Of a stretch of DNA of 64,000 nt, positions 37,120 to 48,107 are shown one piece after another. Position 1 is the stretch's first letter; every line of letters starts with the position of its first letter. Position numbers and translations under genes: made by a program. A model generated the notes under the pieces. The model was not told where the DNA came from. It made no database searches and saw nothing but the letters and a program-made list of their open reading frames with translations. The stretch is from Leptothrix discophora (GTDB lineage: Bacteria > Pseudomonadota > Gammaproteobacteria > Burkholderiales > Burkholderiaceae_C), in the NCBI RefSeq assembly GCF_030705305.1, contig NZ_JAUZEE010000012.1, positions 1 through 64,000 of the forward strand, given 5' to 3'.

Positions 37120-38697
37120 ATGAGCCTGCGACCCGCCCTCGTGGCGCCCTGGCCGCTGAGCCTGACCGCGCCGGCCGCACTGCTGTGCGGCGGTCTGATG
37201 GCATGGGCGCTGGCGCCGCGCGCCATGCCCGGCCTGCAGCTCCTGGCACTGGCCGGCCTGCTGCTGTTGATCGCGGCGGGACGCGCGGGCATCGGCCGGT
37301 CCGCCGGCCTGGGCCTGCTGGCCGGCACCGGCTGGATGGCCGGCAGCTTCTGGTGGCTCTACGTCAGCATGCACGACTACGGCGGCCTGGCCGCGCCGCT
37401 GGCCGTGCTGGCCGTGCTGGCGCTGGCGGCGGCGCTGGCGCTGCTGGTCGCGGCGGCGATGGCGCTGTGGCGGGCCTTGCGCAGCGGCCGGACCGGCGTC
37501 GACGTGGCCTGGCTGGCCGCCCTGTGGCTGGCCATCGAGCTGGCGCGTGGCGAATGGTTCACCGGCTTTCCCTGGGGTGCCAGCGGCTATGCGCACACCG
37601 ACGGGCTGCTGGCCGTTCTGGCGCCCTGGATCGGCGTCTACGGCGTCGGCGCGGTGGCGGCGGCGCTGTCGGCCTGGTTCGCGCTGGAGCTGTCGGCTCG
37701 TCTGTCCGGTCGACGTGACCGCTGGCTGGCGCTGTCGCTGGCGACGCTGACGCTGGCGGGCGCCGGCTGGTTGCCGGCGCTGCGCGGCCCGGACTTCACG
37801 CAGGCGGGGGAGCGATTGAGCGTGACCCTGCTGCAAGGCAACGTCAGCCAGGACGAGAAGTTCAATGCCGAGCGCCTGCCCGAGGCGCTGGACTGGCATC
37901 TGCGCACGCTCCTCGCCGCTCGCACCGATCTGGTCGTCGCGCCGGAGACGGCGATCCCCTTGCTGCCCGATCAGCTGCCCGACGGCCTGTGGCACCAGTT
38001 CACCGAGCAGGTCGGCGCCAGCGGCCAGCATGTGCTGGTCGGCCTGCCGCTGGGCGACTTCGAGCATGGCTACACCAACTCGGTGGCCGGTCTGGGGCCG
38101 ACCGGCACGCCGGTCTACCGCTACGACAAGCATCACCTGGTGCCCTTCGGCGAGTTCGTGCCGCGTGGCTTCCGCTGGTTCGTCGACGCGATGCACATCC
38201 CGCTCGGGGACTTCAGCCGCGGACCGCTGGTCGCGCCGCCGTTCCGGGTCCGCGGCGTCGCGGTCGCACCCAACATCTGCTACGAGGATCTGTTCGGCGA
38301 GGAACTGGCCGCGCGCTTTGTCGGTGCGCCGGCCGATGTGCCTGGCGTGCTGGCCAACGTCAGCAACATTGCCTGGTTCGGCCGCAGCGTGGCGGTGCCG
38401 CAGCACCTGCAGATCTCGCGCATGCGCACGCTCGAACTCCAGCGTCCGATGCTGCGGGCGACCAACACCGGCGCCACCGTCGTGATCGACCACCGTGGCG
38501 AGGTCCGACACGCCCTGCCGCCGCACGAACGCGGCGTGCTGGTCGGTGAGGTCGAGTCGCGCAGCGGCCTCACGCCCTACGCGGCCTGGGTCGGCCGTAC
38601 CGGACTCTGGCCGGCCTGGCTGTTCGCGCTGGGCATGATGCTTTGGCGCGTCCGGCGTACTTCCGGTTCGGATCAGGTTCGACACGCATTGACGTGA
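37120..38697 (+). CDS. lnt: Apolipoprotein N-acyltransferase
   Basis: A 525-residue inner-membrane enzyme that adds the third acyl chain to lipoproteins. The N-terminal half has about six membrane spans. The periplasmic nitrilase-like domain (about 230-480) has the catalytic triad in VVAPETAIPLLP (Glu), YDKHHLVPFGEFVP (Lys) and APNICYEDLFGE (Cys). A last span lies near the C-terminus. It follows corC. The lipoproteins encoded here (Pal and the products at 18843 and 27170) are among its likely substrates. Confidence 0.95.
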   Translation: MSLRPALVAPWPLSLTAPAALLCGGLMAWALAPRAMPGLQLLALAGLLLLIAAGRAGIGRSAGLGLLAGTGWMAGSFWWLYVSMHDYGGLAAPLAVLAVLALAAALALLVAAAMALWRALRSGRTGVDVAWLAALWLAIELARGEWFTGFPWGASGYAHTDGLLAVLAPWIGVYGVGAVAAALSAWFALELSARLSGRRDRWLALSLATLTLAGAGWLPALRGPDFTQAGERLSVTLLQGNVSQDEKFNAERLPEALDWHLRTLLAARTDLVVAPETAIPLLPDQLPDGLWHQFTEQVGASGQHVLVGLPLGDFEHGYTNSVAGLGPTGTPVYRYDKHHLVPFGEFVPRGFRWFVDAMHIPLGDFSRGPLVAPPFRVRGVAVAPNICYEDLFGEELAARFVGAPADVPGVLANVSNIAWFGRSVAVPQHLQISRMRTLELQRPMLRATNTGATVVIDHRGEVRHALPPHERGVLVGEVESRSGLTPYAAWVGRTGLWPAWLFALGMMLWRVRRTSGSDQVRHALT

Positions 38698-38802
38698 ACT
38701 GGTTGACAGGGCATGTCCGAAACTGCCATTTCGTCACGTTAAAATCTGCGAGTCCGTGTGTTCCGCATGCGGCCCCACTCACAGCTGCCATCAGGACCAA
38801 CA

Positions 38803-39357
38803 ATGATCCGTCTGACCTCCGCCGCCCTCATCGCCATCACGCTGGCCGCTTGCTCCAGCACGCCGCCGGCCCCTGCGCCCGCTCCGGCCCCGGCCCCCGT
38901 GTCGGCCCCGGCTCCGGCCCCCGCGCCCGCCCCGGCTCCGGCCGCGCCTGCCGCCCCGGCCGCCGCTCCCACGAACACCAACGCCGCTGCCGCCCTGGCC
39001 GCTCACCTGGATCCGAACAGCGACCTGTCGAAGAAGCGCAGCATCTATTTCGACTTCGACCAGTTCGTGGTCCGCGCCGAAGACCGTCCGGTCGTCGAAC
39101 TGCACGGCAAGTACCTGGCCTCGGCCCCGGCCGTGAAGGTCGTGATCGAAGGCAATGCCGACGAGCGCGGCAGCAGCGAATACAACCTGGCGCTGGGCAA
39201 CAAGCGCGCCCAGGCCGTCGTCCAGTCGCTGAAGCTGCTGGGCGCACGTGACGCGCAGCTCGAGGCCGTCAGCTACGGCGAAGAGCGTCCGGTCGCTACG
39301 GGCAGCACCGAAGAGGCGTGGGCCAAGAACCGCCGCGCCGACGTCAAGTACCGCTGA
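38803..39357 (+). CDS. pal: Peptidoglycan-associated lipoprotein Pal/OmpA family
   Basis: A 184-residue lipoprotein with signal MIRLTSAALIAITLAAC and acylated Cys17. A long Ala-Pro linker spans residues about 22-62, followed by an OmpA-like domain ending in GNADERGSSEYNLALGNKRA, the diaminopimelate-binding motif. It anchors the outer membrane to peptidoglycan. The ATG at 38803 follows AGGA. A TAAAAT -10-like box lies at 38740. The tol genes that usually precede pal are not here; corC and lnt are. Functional equivalence to classical Pal is likely. Confidence 0.88.
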   Translation: MIRLTSAALIAITLAACSSTPPAPAPAPAPAPVSAPAPAPAPAPAPAAPAAPAAAPTNTNAAAALAAHLDPNSDLSKKRSIYFDFDQFVVRAEDRPVVELHGKYLASAPAVKVVIEGNADERGSSEYNLALGNKRAQAVVQSLKLLGARDAQLEAVSYGEERPVATGSTEEAWAKNRRADVKYR

Positions 39358-39405
39358 TCGGGCGGATCGGGATCGGCGCCAGGCGCAGGTCCCGACTGCA
39401 TGTTG

Positions 39406-39434
39406 AACGGCCGGCTCGTCCGGCCGTTTTCTTT
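39406..39434 (+). terminator. Intrinsic terminator after pal
   Basis: Aacggccgg-ctcgt-ccggccgtt (39406-39428) is a 9-bp GC-rich stem followed by ttctttt. It lies 48 bp after the pal stop and 54 bp before the ABC-F gene. Confidence 0.85.
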
Positions 39435-39487
39435 GGGGCCTCGCCACGCGACCATCGCGGGCCGGGCCATGAACGGAACCCCGCGCG

Positions 39488-41383
<1,896 letters not shown>

Positions 41384-41420
41384 CCGGACCGCCGATGCCG
41401 CAGCAGCGGTGGTGGCCGGC

Positions 41421-42056
41421 TCAGGCCTGCTCCGCCAGCAGCTGGCGGAGGTCGGCGACCAGGTCGGCGGCCGTCGTGCCGTTGCGCACGTAGAGGCGGA
41501 TGCGCCCGCGCGGGTCGAAGACGTAGGACGCGGCGGTGTGGTCCATCGTGTAGCGACCCGCCTCGGGGCCGGGCGCCTTGCGGTAGAAGACCTTGAAGGT
41601 GCGTGCGGTGGCGAGTGTCTGCGCCGCGTCGCCGCGCAGCGCGATCCAGTCGCTGGCAAAGCTGGCGACATAGGGCCGCAGCAGCTCGGGCGTGTCGCGC
41701 TCGGGGTCGATGGTCACCAGGATGCCGACCAGCTTGTCGCCGTCGCGGCCCAGCAGCGTGCGGGCCTCGGCCAGCATCGCCAGCGTGGTCGGGCAGACAT
41801 CCGGGCACTGCGTGTAGCCGAAGAAGACCACCGGCAGGCGGCCCTTGAAGTCGGCCAGCGTGCGGATGCGGCCGTCCAGGTCGGGCAGTTCGAGGCGGTT
41901 GGCGTAGTCCGCGCCGGTGATGTCGACCGACTTGAAGGGTGGCCGCGGCGGCGCGTCGCACCCGGCCAGCCACAGCGGCAAGGCGGCGCTGGCCGCGGAC
42001 GCCAGCAGCCGGCGCCGGTCGGGCCGGCGCAGCACCGGTCGCGCGGGCGTCGTCAT
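41421..42056 (-). CDS. SCO1/SenC copper chaperone (Tat/lipoprotein signal)
   Basis: A 211-residue SCO1 protein that delivers copper to the CuA site of oxidase subunit II. The thioredoxin fold has the copper motif YTQCPDVCP at about 80-88 and the distant His in MDHTAASYVF. The N-terminus RRPDRRRLLASAASAALPL then WLAGC combines a twin-arginine-like signal with a lipobox, so export folded and lipid-anchored is likely. It is 1 bp from ctaB and is the last gene of the minus-strand block 41421-45736. A second SCO-like protein lies at 44284. Confidence 0.9.
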   Translation of the reverse strand: MTTPARPVLRRPDRRRLLASAASAALPLWLAGCDAPPRPPFKSVDITGADYANRLELPDLDGRIRTLADFKGRLPVVFFGYTQCPDVCPTTLAMLAEARTLLGRDGDKLVGILVTIDPERDTPELLRPYVASFASDWIALRGDAAQTLATARTFKVFYRKAPGPEAGRYTMDHTAASYVFDPRGRIRLYVRNGTTAADLVADLRQLLAEQA

Positions 42057-42057
42057 G

Positions 42058-42972
42058 TCAGCGCTGCCAGGGCAGCAGGTAGTGGTCGACCAGCAGCGCC
42101 GCGAACAGCAGCGACAGGTGCCAGATCGAGAAGCGGAAGGTCTCGCGCGCCAGCGCCTCGCTGTAGGCGCGCCACAGCCGGAAGGCGTACTGGATGAAGC
42201 GCGCGCCCAGCACCAGCGCGCTCGCCAGGTAGAGCCAGCTGCTCATGCCCTGGACGAAGGGCAGCAGCGTCGCGGCCAGCAGCACGAAGGTGTAGAGCAG
42301 GATCTGCAGCCGCGTGAACTCGTTGCCGTGCGTGACGGGCAGCATCGGCAGGCCGGCGCGGGCGTAGTCCTCCACGCGGTAGAGCGCCAGGGCCCAGAAG
42401 TGCGGTGGCGTCCACAGGAAGATGATCAGGCAGAGGATGGCCGACTCAGGTCCGACCTCGCCGGTCAAGGCGGCCCAGCCCAGCACCGGCGGCATCGCGC
42501 CGGAGGCGCCGCCGATGACGATGTTCTGTGGCGTCAGCGGCTTGAGCACGACGGTGTAGATGACCGCGTAGCCGACAAAGGTGCCGAAGGTCAGCCAGGC
42601 CGTCAGCGGGTTGACCCATTCGTGCAGCACCAGCATGCCCGCGCCGCCCAGCACGGCCGAGAAAACCAGCGCCTGCTTGCGGCTGAGTTCGCCGCGCGCG
42701 GTCGGACGCCAGGCCGTGCGCTTCATGCGCGCGTCGATGTGTTGCTCGATCAGGCAGTTGAAGGCCGCCGCCGCGCTGGCGACCAGCCAGATGCCGACGG
42801 TGCCCCACAGCGCCAGGCGTGCCTGTTCGAGGTCCGGCAGGCCGGGAACGGCCAGCAACATGCCGATGGCGGCGCAGAAGACGATCAGCTGGACGACCCG
42901 CGGCTTGGTCAGCGCGAGGTACTGGCGCCAGGGCGAGAGGGACGGTGCGGCGGCGCTCGAGGTGGCGTTCAT
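42058..42972 (-). CDS. ctaB: Protoheme IX farnesyltransferase (heme O synthase)
   Basis: A 304-residue UbiA-family enzyme with about eight membrane spans. It attaches a farnesyl group to heme B, making heme O. The prenyl-diphosphate site is in [30 protein letters not shown] and the [11 protein letters not shown] region are typical of CyoE/CtaB. Its start overlaps the end of ctaA by 4 bp, so the next enzyme of heme A synthesis is coupled to it. Confidence 0.95.
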   Translation of the reverse strand: MNATSSAAAPSLSPWRQYLALTKPRVVQLIVFCAAIGMLLAVPGLPDLEQARLALWGTVGIWLVASAAAAFNCLIEQHIDARMKRTAWRPTARGELSRKQALVFSAVLGGAGMLVLHEWVNPLTAWLTFGTFVGYAVIYTVVLKPLTPQNIVIGGASGAMPPVLGWAALTGEVGPESAILCLIIFLWTPPHFWALALYRVEDYARAGLPMLPVTHGNEFTRLQILLYTFVLLAATLLPFVQGMSSWLYLASALVLGARFIQYAFRLWRAYSEALARETFRFSIWHLSLLFAALLVDHYLLPWQR

Positions 42973-44243
42973 GCGGACTCGGGTGTGGCGGCTGGCCGGG
43001 CGTCGTGACGCGCGGCCGGCCGGGACGGCGTGGTGCCGTCGGCATCGAAGGTGGAACGACGTGCCGCAGCGGGTGCGACCGAGGCCGCCAGCAGGGCGGC
43101 CAGCACGGCGACCAGCGCGGCAGCGCCGGCGGTGTGGGCGAGGGCGGCCAGCAGCGGCCAGCCGAGCACGACGTTGGACAGGCCGCTGGCCAGCTGCCAG
43201 GCCGACAGGCCGATCAGCCAGGCGCCATAGGGCCGTGCCGGCGCATCGGCATGGCGACGCAGCGCGAAGGCCAGTGCCAGCATCGCGGCCAGCACCGCGA
43301 ACGCGGCGAGCCGATGTGTCACGTGGATGGCCGTCAGCGTGGCCAGCGTCAGGTTGTGGCCGTCAGCGGTCAGGCCCAGCGCAGGTCGCCAGGTGTAGGC
43401 ATGGGTGAAGTCCATCTCGGGCCACCAGCTGCCCTGGCAGGTCGGGAAGTCGGTGCAGGCCAGCACGGCGTAGTTGGTGCTGACCCAGCCACCCAGCGTG
43501 ACCTGCACGATCACCAGCAGCAGCACCGCGAGCACGGCTCGGCGCAGGCCAGCGGTCAGGCGGACCGGGCTGGGCCAGAGGCCGTCACCCGGCATGTTGG
43601 CCGCCGATGCCGGTGTGGCCAGCGCGGCGGTGTAGCGCTGCGCCTGCACCGCCAGCAGCGCCAGCAGGCCGATGCCGCCCAGCAGGTGCAGCGTGACGAT
43701 GCCGGGGTTCAGCTTCATCGTCACGGTCAGCGCACCGAAGGCACCCTGCAGGCAGACCCAGATCAGGCTCAGCGTTGACCAGCCCGGCGAGACCGGCACG
43801 CTGGCGAGCGCCGAACCGGTGGCCCGGCGAGCCGCGCGCCAGCTCCAGGCGCACAGCACGACCAGCAGCATGCCCACGCCGGTGGCCAGGTAGCGGTGGA
43901 TCATCTCGACCCAGGCCTTGCCGTGGGTCACCGGTCCGGTCGGCATGGCGGTCTGCGCGGCGTGAATTTCGGGGCTCGCGCCGATCGGGCTGACGCTGCC
44001 GTAGCAGCCGGGCCAGTCCGGACAACCGAGGCCTGAGTCCGACAGTCGTGTGTAGGCGCCAAAGACGATCAGGTCGAAGGTCAGGAACAGGGCCAGCAGC
44101 GTCAGCGCCCGCAGGCGCTGCGGCGTGCTGGCGTGACGTTGGCGGCGCAGCAGCCACAGGATCGGGCCGGCGGCCAGCGCCAGGCCGATCGCGGCCAGCA
44201 ACAGCACGGGGCTGAGATCGATCAGTTCGGCGTTCATGTCCAT
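42969..44243 (-). CDS. ctaA: Heme A synthase
   Basis: A 424-residue COX15/CtaA enzyme that oxidises heme O to heme A. It has eight spans in two halves, with conserved heme histidines in [46 protein letters not shown] and [14 protein letters not shown]. The start could be the ATG at 44243 or 44237, two codons apart; no Shine-Dalgarno decides. The upstream open frame is discarded. The stop overlaps the ctaB start by 4 bp. Confidence 0.93.
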   Translation of the reverse strand: MDMNAELIDLSPVLLLAAIGLALAAGPILWLLRRQRHASTPQRLRALTLLALFLTFDLIVFGAYTRLSDSGLGCPDWPGCYGSVSPIGASPEIHAAQTAMPTGPVTHGKAWVEMIHRYLATGVGMLLVVLCAWSWRAARRATGSALASVPVSPGWSTLSLIWVCLQGAFGALTVTMKLNPGIVTLHLLGGIGLLALLAVQAQRYTAALATPASAANMPGDGLWPSPVRLTAGLRRAVLAVLLLVIVQVTLGGWVSTNYAVLACTDFPTCQGSWWPEMDFTHAYTWRPALGLTADGHNLTLATLTAIHVTHRLAAFAVLAAMLALAFALRRHADAPARPYGAWLIGLSAWQLASGLSNVVLGWPLLAALAHTAGAAALVAVLAALLAASVAPAAARRSTFDADGTTPSRPAARHDARPAATPESA

Positions 44244-44283
44244 CGTGTCGGGGCAGGCGAGGAGGTCGTCGGCTCGGAGGGGA

Positions 44284-45012
44284 TCAGAGGGCCTCGCGGC
44301 CCGGCCGGTCCCACGAGGCGGCGGCACGCAGCAGGCGGTCAAGGTCACGGCGCACCTTGGCCGGATCGAACTCGGCCGGTACCCGCATCATCCATTGGCC
44401 ATGCGGGTCGACGAGGTAGAGGTGGTCGCCGAGCCGGTGGCCGGGGTCCGGCGCCAGCCAGCTCGCGAGCTGACCTTCGATGGCGCGCAGCACGGTCGCG
44501 TTGGCCATCGCGGGCATCAGTGCCTCGCGCGGCGGCGTCGTGCCGGTCACCAGCCAGACGCGGTCGACGCGGTCGCGGTCCCGGCCCAGGCCCTCGCGCA
44601 GTTGGCGCTGGGCGTACAGCAGCTTCTCGCAGGTGGCGTCGCAGAGGCCGTCGGAGACCGCCACGAGCAGCCACTGGCCGCGCAGCGCACGGGCGTCGAC
44701 AGGCTGACCTTCCAAGGTCTGAAGGCTTAGCTGCGCCGGCGCCGGCAGTGCGCGGGTCGGGACGATGAGCGTGCTGTAGTTGGTGTGCGACTGCGGGCGG
44801 ATCACGTAGAACGTGAAGTAGGACGCGATCACCGGCGAGGCGCACATCAGCAGGATCAGCATCATGCGCAGCCGGCCGGTCCGGGTGCGCTGATCGGGAT
44901 CGAGCGGCTGGACCGGCAGGCTGTGGACCGTCAGGCCGAGCGGCTCGTCCTCGTCAGGCCGGGGCGCGGCGACGCTGCTGGAGGCGGGGACGGATGAGTT
45001 GGAACCAGACAT
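44284..45012 (-). CDS. SCO-like membrane protein of the oxidase assembly cluster
   Basis: A 242-residue protein with one membrane span at about 50-72 (RMMLILLMCASPVIASYFTF) and a periplasmic thioredoxin-like domain. The metal motif is CDATC (SDGLCDATCEKLLYAQRQLR), spaced CxxxC as in SCO proteins but lacking the proline-rich surroundings. It probably helps copper insertion into the oxidase. The ATG at 45012 overlaps surf1 by 59 bp on the same strand. Confidence 0.78.
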   Translation of the reverse strand: MSGSNSSVPASSSVAAPRPDEDEPLGLTVHSLPVQPLDPDQRTRTGRLRMMLILLMCASPVIASYFTFYVIRPQSHTNYSTLIVPTRALPAPAQLSLQTLEGQPVDARALRGQWLLVAVSDGLCDATCEKLLYAQRQLREGLGRDRDRVDRVWLVTGTTPPREALMPAMANATVLRAIEGQLASWLAPDPGHRLGDHLYLVDPHGQWMMRVPAEFDPAKVRRDLDRLLRAAASWDRPGREAL

Positions 45013-45736
45013 AGAGTCCTGCGCAAAGAGCGCTGAGGGCGAACCATTGGGCGGCGTAGCCGAGATGCTTCTGGACGTCGACGGCCGGCAGCGGCCAGTC
45101 GCGCAGCAGCGGCGCCTCGTCGGCTGCAACCGGGTCGGTCTGCAGGATCGAGGCCGGCCGCAGCGGCAGGCCCAGCGCCGAGGCGTGGGCGGCGAGGTCG
45201 AGATTCTGGCGGATGAGGCCGCGGCCGGCGTCGCCGAAGTCGTAGAGCTTGGACGGCGGCGGGGCGATGCGGCCTTGCAGCGTCACCTCGCCCTCGGGCC
45301 GGGGCAGCGGCGCCAGGCGGGTGCGGTCCTGGGCGTCACGCGGGATCCAGCCGCGCAGCACCATCACCGCGTCGTTCGGGCCGAGTTGCAGCGGCGTGGC
45401 GACGTAGAAGCCCGGCCGGCCCTGCATCTGGCGGTTCTCGAGGAAGACCGTGCCGTCGTGGCGCCAATGGCCGTGCAGCGTGACCCGGCGGTCATGCAAG
45501 GACGGATCGCCCGCCTGGGCCCGTGGCCAGCCCGCGCCGTCCAGTGCCGGCTGCGCATGACGAGACTCGATCTGTTGCTGCAGGCGGATCTTCTGGTCGG
45601 CCCGGTCGAGTTGCCAGATGCCCAGCCTTGCCGTCAGTGCGCAGACCACCAGGGCCGCGACAAGCACGATCCCGCCCTGCAGGCGTCGACGCGGAGACGG
45701 TGGCTCGGGAAGTCGGGTGGAATAATCGGTCGCCAT
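44954..45736 (-). CDS. SURF1-family cytochrome oxidase assembly protein
   Basis: A 260-residue SURF1 protein with membrane spans near each end (GGIVLVAALVVCALTARLG and AAQWFALSALCAGLYVWF) around a periplasmic domain with the family's GIWQLDRADQK, LGPNDAVMVLRGWIP and HLGYAAQWF. It aids heme A insertion into subunit I. The ATG used is at 45736; ATGs at 45748 and 45745 would add four or three residues, and an AAGG lies 8 bases before 45748. Either way it overlaps the divergent gene at 45735. Confidence 0.9.
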   Translation of the reverse strand: MATDYSTRLPEPPSPRRRLQGGIVLVAALVVCALTARLGIWQLDRADQKIRLQQQIESRHAQPALDGAGWPRAQAGDPSLHDRRVTLHGHWRHDGTVFLENRQMQGRPGFYVATPLQLGPNDAVMVLRGWIPRDAQDRTRLAPLPRPEGEVTLQGRIAPPPSKLYDFGDAGRGLIRQNLDLAAHASALGLPLRPASILQTDPVAADEAPLLRDWPLPAVDVQKHLGYAAQWFALSALCAGLYVWFQLIRPRLQQRRRAPA

Positions 45737-45965
45737 GAAACTCATCATCGGACTGGCCTTCGTCGTCATTCTCGGAGCGCTGGCCTCGGCCGGTGTCTTC
45801 ATGCTCAAGCGGCCCCGCGAGGACGCGGGTCAGGACGAGCGGGGCCGCATGGCCCGGGCGCTGACCTTGCGCATCGCCGCGTCGGTGGCCGTCTTCCTGT
45901 TCGTGCTGCTGAGCTGGCTCATGGGCTGGATCCATCCCACCGGTGTGCCGCTCAAGCCGATCTGA
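45735..45965 (+). CDS. Twin transmembrane protein (DUF2909)
   Basis: A 76-residue protein with two spans (LIIGLAFVVILGALASAGVF, then a polar loop RPREDAGQDERGRMARAL, then ASVAVFLFVLLSWLMGWI). It matches the small DUF2909 proteins found in betaproteobacterial oxidase clusters; its role is unknown but assembly of the oxidase is assumed. It is the only plus-strand gene in the 41.4-51 kb block. Its ATG shares a CATG with the surf1 start on the other strand. No Shine-Dalgarno is evident. Confidence 0.82.
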   Translation: MKLIIGLAFVVILGALASAGVFMLKRPREDAGQDERGRMARALTLRIAASVAVFLFVLLSWLMGWIHPTGVPLKPI

Positions 45966-45996
45966 TCCGGCCTTGCCCACCTCGACCTTCACCAAT

Positions 45997-46025
45997 GAAA
46001 AGAGCGCCCGCGAGGCGCTCTTTTC
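45997..46025. terminator. Bidirectional intrinsic terminator
   Basis: Gaaaagagcgcc-cgcga-ggcgctcttttc is a 12-bp stem with a 5-base loop and A/T ends on both strands. It lies between the twin-membrane-span gene (stop 45965) and coxC (stop 46068), which converge here. Confidence 0.88.
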
Positions 46026-46067
46026 ACGTGTGCAGCGAGATGGCGGTGACGGGCACCGCCGCAGGCC

Positions 46068-46949
46068 TCACAGCCAGTAGACGACGATGTACAGGCCAAG
46101 CCAGACGACGTCGACGAAATGCCAGTACCAGGCCGCGCCTTCGAAGCCGAAATGGCGCTTGGCGCTGAAGTGGCCCTTCTGCAGGCGCAGCGTGATGAAC
46201 AGCAGCATCAGCATGCCCACGAACACGTGGAAGCCGTGGAAGCCGGTCAGCAGGAAGAAGGTCGAGCCGAAGACGCCCGACGACAGCTTCAGGTTCAGGT
46301 CGCTGTAGGCATGCGAATACTCGTAGCCCTGGAAGCCCAGGAAGACGATGCCCAGCAGCACGGTGACCCACATCCAGCGGATGCACTTGGCACGCTGGTC
46401 GGCGATCAGCGCATGGTGGGCGATCGTCAGCGTCACGCCCGAGGTCAGCAGCAGCGCGGTGTTGATGGTCGGGATCGGCCACGGACCCATGGTCAGGAAG
46501 GCATCGACGGTACCGGCCGGGGATGCGGTCACGCCAGCGGCGACGCTGGGCCAGAGGGCCTTGAAGTCGGGCCACAGCAGCGAGTTCTCGAGGCTGCCCA
46601 GGCTCGGCACCGACTGCACGCGCAGCCAGTAGAGCGCGCCGAAGAAGGCGCCGAAGAACATCACTTCCGAGAAGATGAACCAGGCCATGCTCCAGCGATA
46701 GGAGATGTCGATGCGGTCGCTGTAGAGGCCGCCTTCGCTCTCGCCAGCGGCTTCACCGAACCACTGGCGCAGCACCACCGCGACCCAGGCCAGGCCCGCC
46801 AGCAGGGAATAGGCGCCCCAGCCATGGCCGTTGATCCACTGGCCGGCGCCGAGGATCACGAAGAACAGGCCGATGGCCATCATGACCGGGTGCCGCGAGG
46901 GCGCCGGGACGTAGTAGTAGGGCGTGGCGCCCTTGCTCGCTGCCGACAT
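46068..46949 (-). CDS. ctaE: Cytochrome c oxidase subunit III
   Basis: A 293-residue subunit with seven spans. Marks include SEVMFFGAFFGALYWLRVQS, HHALIADQRAKCIRW, GFQGYEYSHAY and the C-terminal FTGFHGFHVFVGMLMLLFI type region (here LTGFHGFHVFVGM) and AAWYWHFVDVVWLGLYIVVY. It stabilises proton pumping by subunit I. The ribosome site AGGAG precedes the ATG at 46949. It is the last gene of the coxB-coxC operon, 76 bp after the DUF2970 gene. Confidence 0.97.
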   Translation of the reverse strand: MSAASKGATPYYYVPAPSRHPVMMAIGLFFVILGAGQWINGHGWGAYSLLAGLAWVAVVLRQWFGEAAGESEGGLYSDRIDISYRWSMAWFIFSEVMFFGAFFGALYWLRVQSVPSLGSLENSLLWPDFKALWPSVAAGVTASPAGTVDAFLTMGPWPIPTINTALLLTSGVTLTIAHHALIADQRAKCIRWMWVTVLLGIVFLGFQGYEYSHAYSDLNLKLSSGVFGSTFFLLTGFHGFHVFVGMLMLLFITLRLQKGHFSAKRHFGFEGAAWYWHFVDVVWLGLYIVVYWL

Positions 46950-47025
46950 GTCTAGCTCCTGAATCTGGCTGATGTCTGTGGTTGTCTGGTGAGGCGAACC
47001 CGCGGGTTCGTTCGGATCTCGGGTA

Positions 47026-47289
47026 TCAGGTGGCCGCGCCGCTGGCGACGATCCACTTCACCAGCATGACCAGGCCCAGCACGAAGAGCAGGGCAGCGAT
47101 CACGCCGGTGATGATCACGTGCACCGGGTTGAGCCGGTTCACGTCGTTCTGGTAGTCGCGGCCGCGGCGGATGCCGAGGAAGGACCAGGCGACGGCCGTG
47201 GCCGTCTGGCGAAACGACAGCTTGCGCTGCGCGGCCGCCTTCAGGTCGGCTCCCGGTGCAGCGGCGTCTTGAGGTTCGTTGGCCATCAT
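47026..47289 (-). CDS. DUF2970 single-span membrane protein
   Basis: An 87-residue protein with an N-terminal polar half and one membrane span (HVIITGVIAALLFVLGLVML). The conserved part, RKLSFRQTATAVAWSFLGIR then RGRDYQNDV, identifies DUF2970, a regular member of betaproteobacterial oxidase operons. Its function is unknown. The ATG at 47289 overlaps the ctaG stop as ATGA; an ATG one codon later is equally possible. Confidence 0.82.
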   Translation of the reverse strand: MMANEPQDAAAPGADLKAAAQRKLSFRQTATAVAWSFLGIRRGRDYQNDVNRLNPVHVIITGVIAALLFVLGLVMLVKWIVASGAAT

Positions 47290-47939
47290 GAGCCCGGTGT
47301 CGGGACAACTTGCGGGTTGGCTGCGGCACTGCTGCCGTTGGCGCCCTTCACCTTGGATCCCACCTCGAAGAAGGTGTAGGACAGGGTGATGGTGGTGACG
47401 TCCTTCGGCAGCTTCGGATCGATCACGAAGACCACCGGCCAGCTCTTGGCTTCGCCCGGCTTCAGCGTGTACTCGTTGAAGCAGAAGCACTCCAGCTTGT
47501 TGAAGTGCGGCGTCGCGTTCATTGGCGCGTAGCTCGGGATGGCCTGGGCCGCCATGGTCCGGTTCTGCACGTTGCGGAACTCGTACATGACGGTCGTGAC
47601 CTCGCCCGGATGGACCTGCACCGAGCGCTGCGCCGGCTTGAAGTCCCACGGGCCCCGTGCGTTCGCGTCGAACTCGACGGTGATCGTGCGGGTGCGGTCG
47701 ACCTGGGTGTTGCGCAACGCCTCGGCCTGGGTCGCGCGGCCTGTCACGCGGGCTTCGTTGAGCGTCAGCACGTTGATGCCCATGGCCTCGCAGATCGCGC
47801 GGTACATGGGCACCAGCGCATAGCCGAAGCCGAACATCAGGCCGGCGATCACCGCGAGCTTGCCCATCATGCGGATGTTGTCGCGGCGCACGCCGGTGGG
47901 CGTGCCGGCGGCTGCGAGGGTGCGGGTGTCGCGCGTCAT
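47286..47939 (-). CDS. ctaG: Cytochrome c oxidase assembly protein CtaG/Cox11
   Basis: A 217-residue Cox11 protein that delivers copper to the CuB site of subunit I. It has an N-terminal membrane span (KLAVIAGLMFGFGYALVP) and a periplasmic Ig-like domain with the copper motif NKLECFCFNEY and YEFRNVQNRTMAAQAIPSYA. Its stop overlaps the DUF2970 start and it begins 5 bp after the 39-residue gene. Confidence 0.95.
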   Translation of the reverse strand: MTRDTRTLAAAGTPTGVRRDNIRMMGKLAVIAGLMFGFGYALVPMYRAICEAMGINVLTLNEARVTGRATQAEALRNTQVDRTRTITVEFDANARGPWDFKPAQRSVQVHPGEVTTVMYEFRNVQNRTMAAQAIPSYAPMNATPHFNKLECFCFNEYTLKPGEAKSWPVVFVIDPKLPKDVTTITLSYTFFEVGSKVKGANGSSAAANPQVVPTPGS

Positions 47940-47943
47940 CGGA

Positions 47944-48063
47944 TCACTTGCCCAGCATCGTCACCTTGGCAAAGAAGCCAAGGAAGAAGACGACCGCAAC
48001 GCTCGCCAGGATCAAGCCGAGCTTGAGGTTCTGGCGGCGCTTCTCGTCAGGGGGCTTGGACAT
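47944..48063 (-). CDS. Cytochrome oxidase small assembly protein (39 residues)
   Basis: Reverse-strand translation gives MSKPPDEKRRQNLKLGLILA followed by SVAVVFFLGFFAKVTMLGK. It is a short basic N-terminus and one membrane span. Small proteins of this type sit between coxA and ctaG in many betaproteobacteria. Starting at the ATG at 48063 and ending 5 bp before ctaG, it is probably cotranscribed with both. Such short genes are often missed in annotation. Confidence 0.8.
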   Translation of the reverse strand: MSKPPDEKRRQNLKLGLILASVAVVFFLGFFAKVTMLGK

Positions 48064-48107
48064 GTGGGGACTGCTTCAGGTTCCGATGGGCGCACATGGC
48101 GCAAGGA

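Noticed and set aside
38703-38745. pal promoter using TTGACA at 38703 and TAAAAT at 38740
   Set aside because: The spacing is 31 bases, far too long for a sigma70 promoter. Only the -10-like box may be real.
38870-38970. Tandem DNA repeat inside pal
   Set aside because: The gcccccgct-like pattern simply encodes the Ala-Pro linker and varies in sequence. It is not a separate repeat element.
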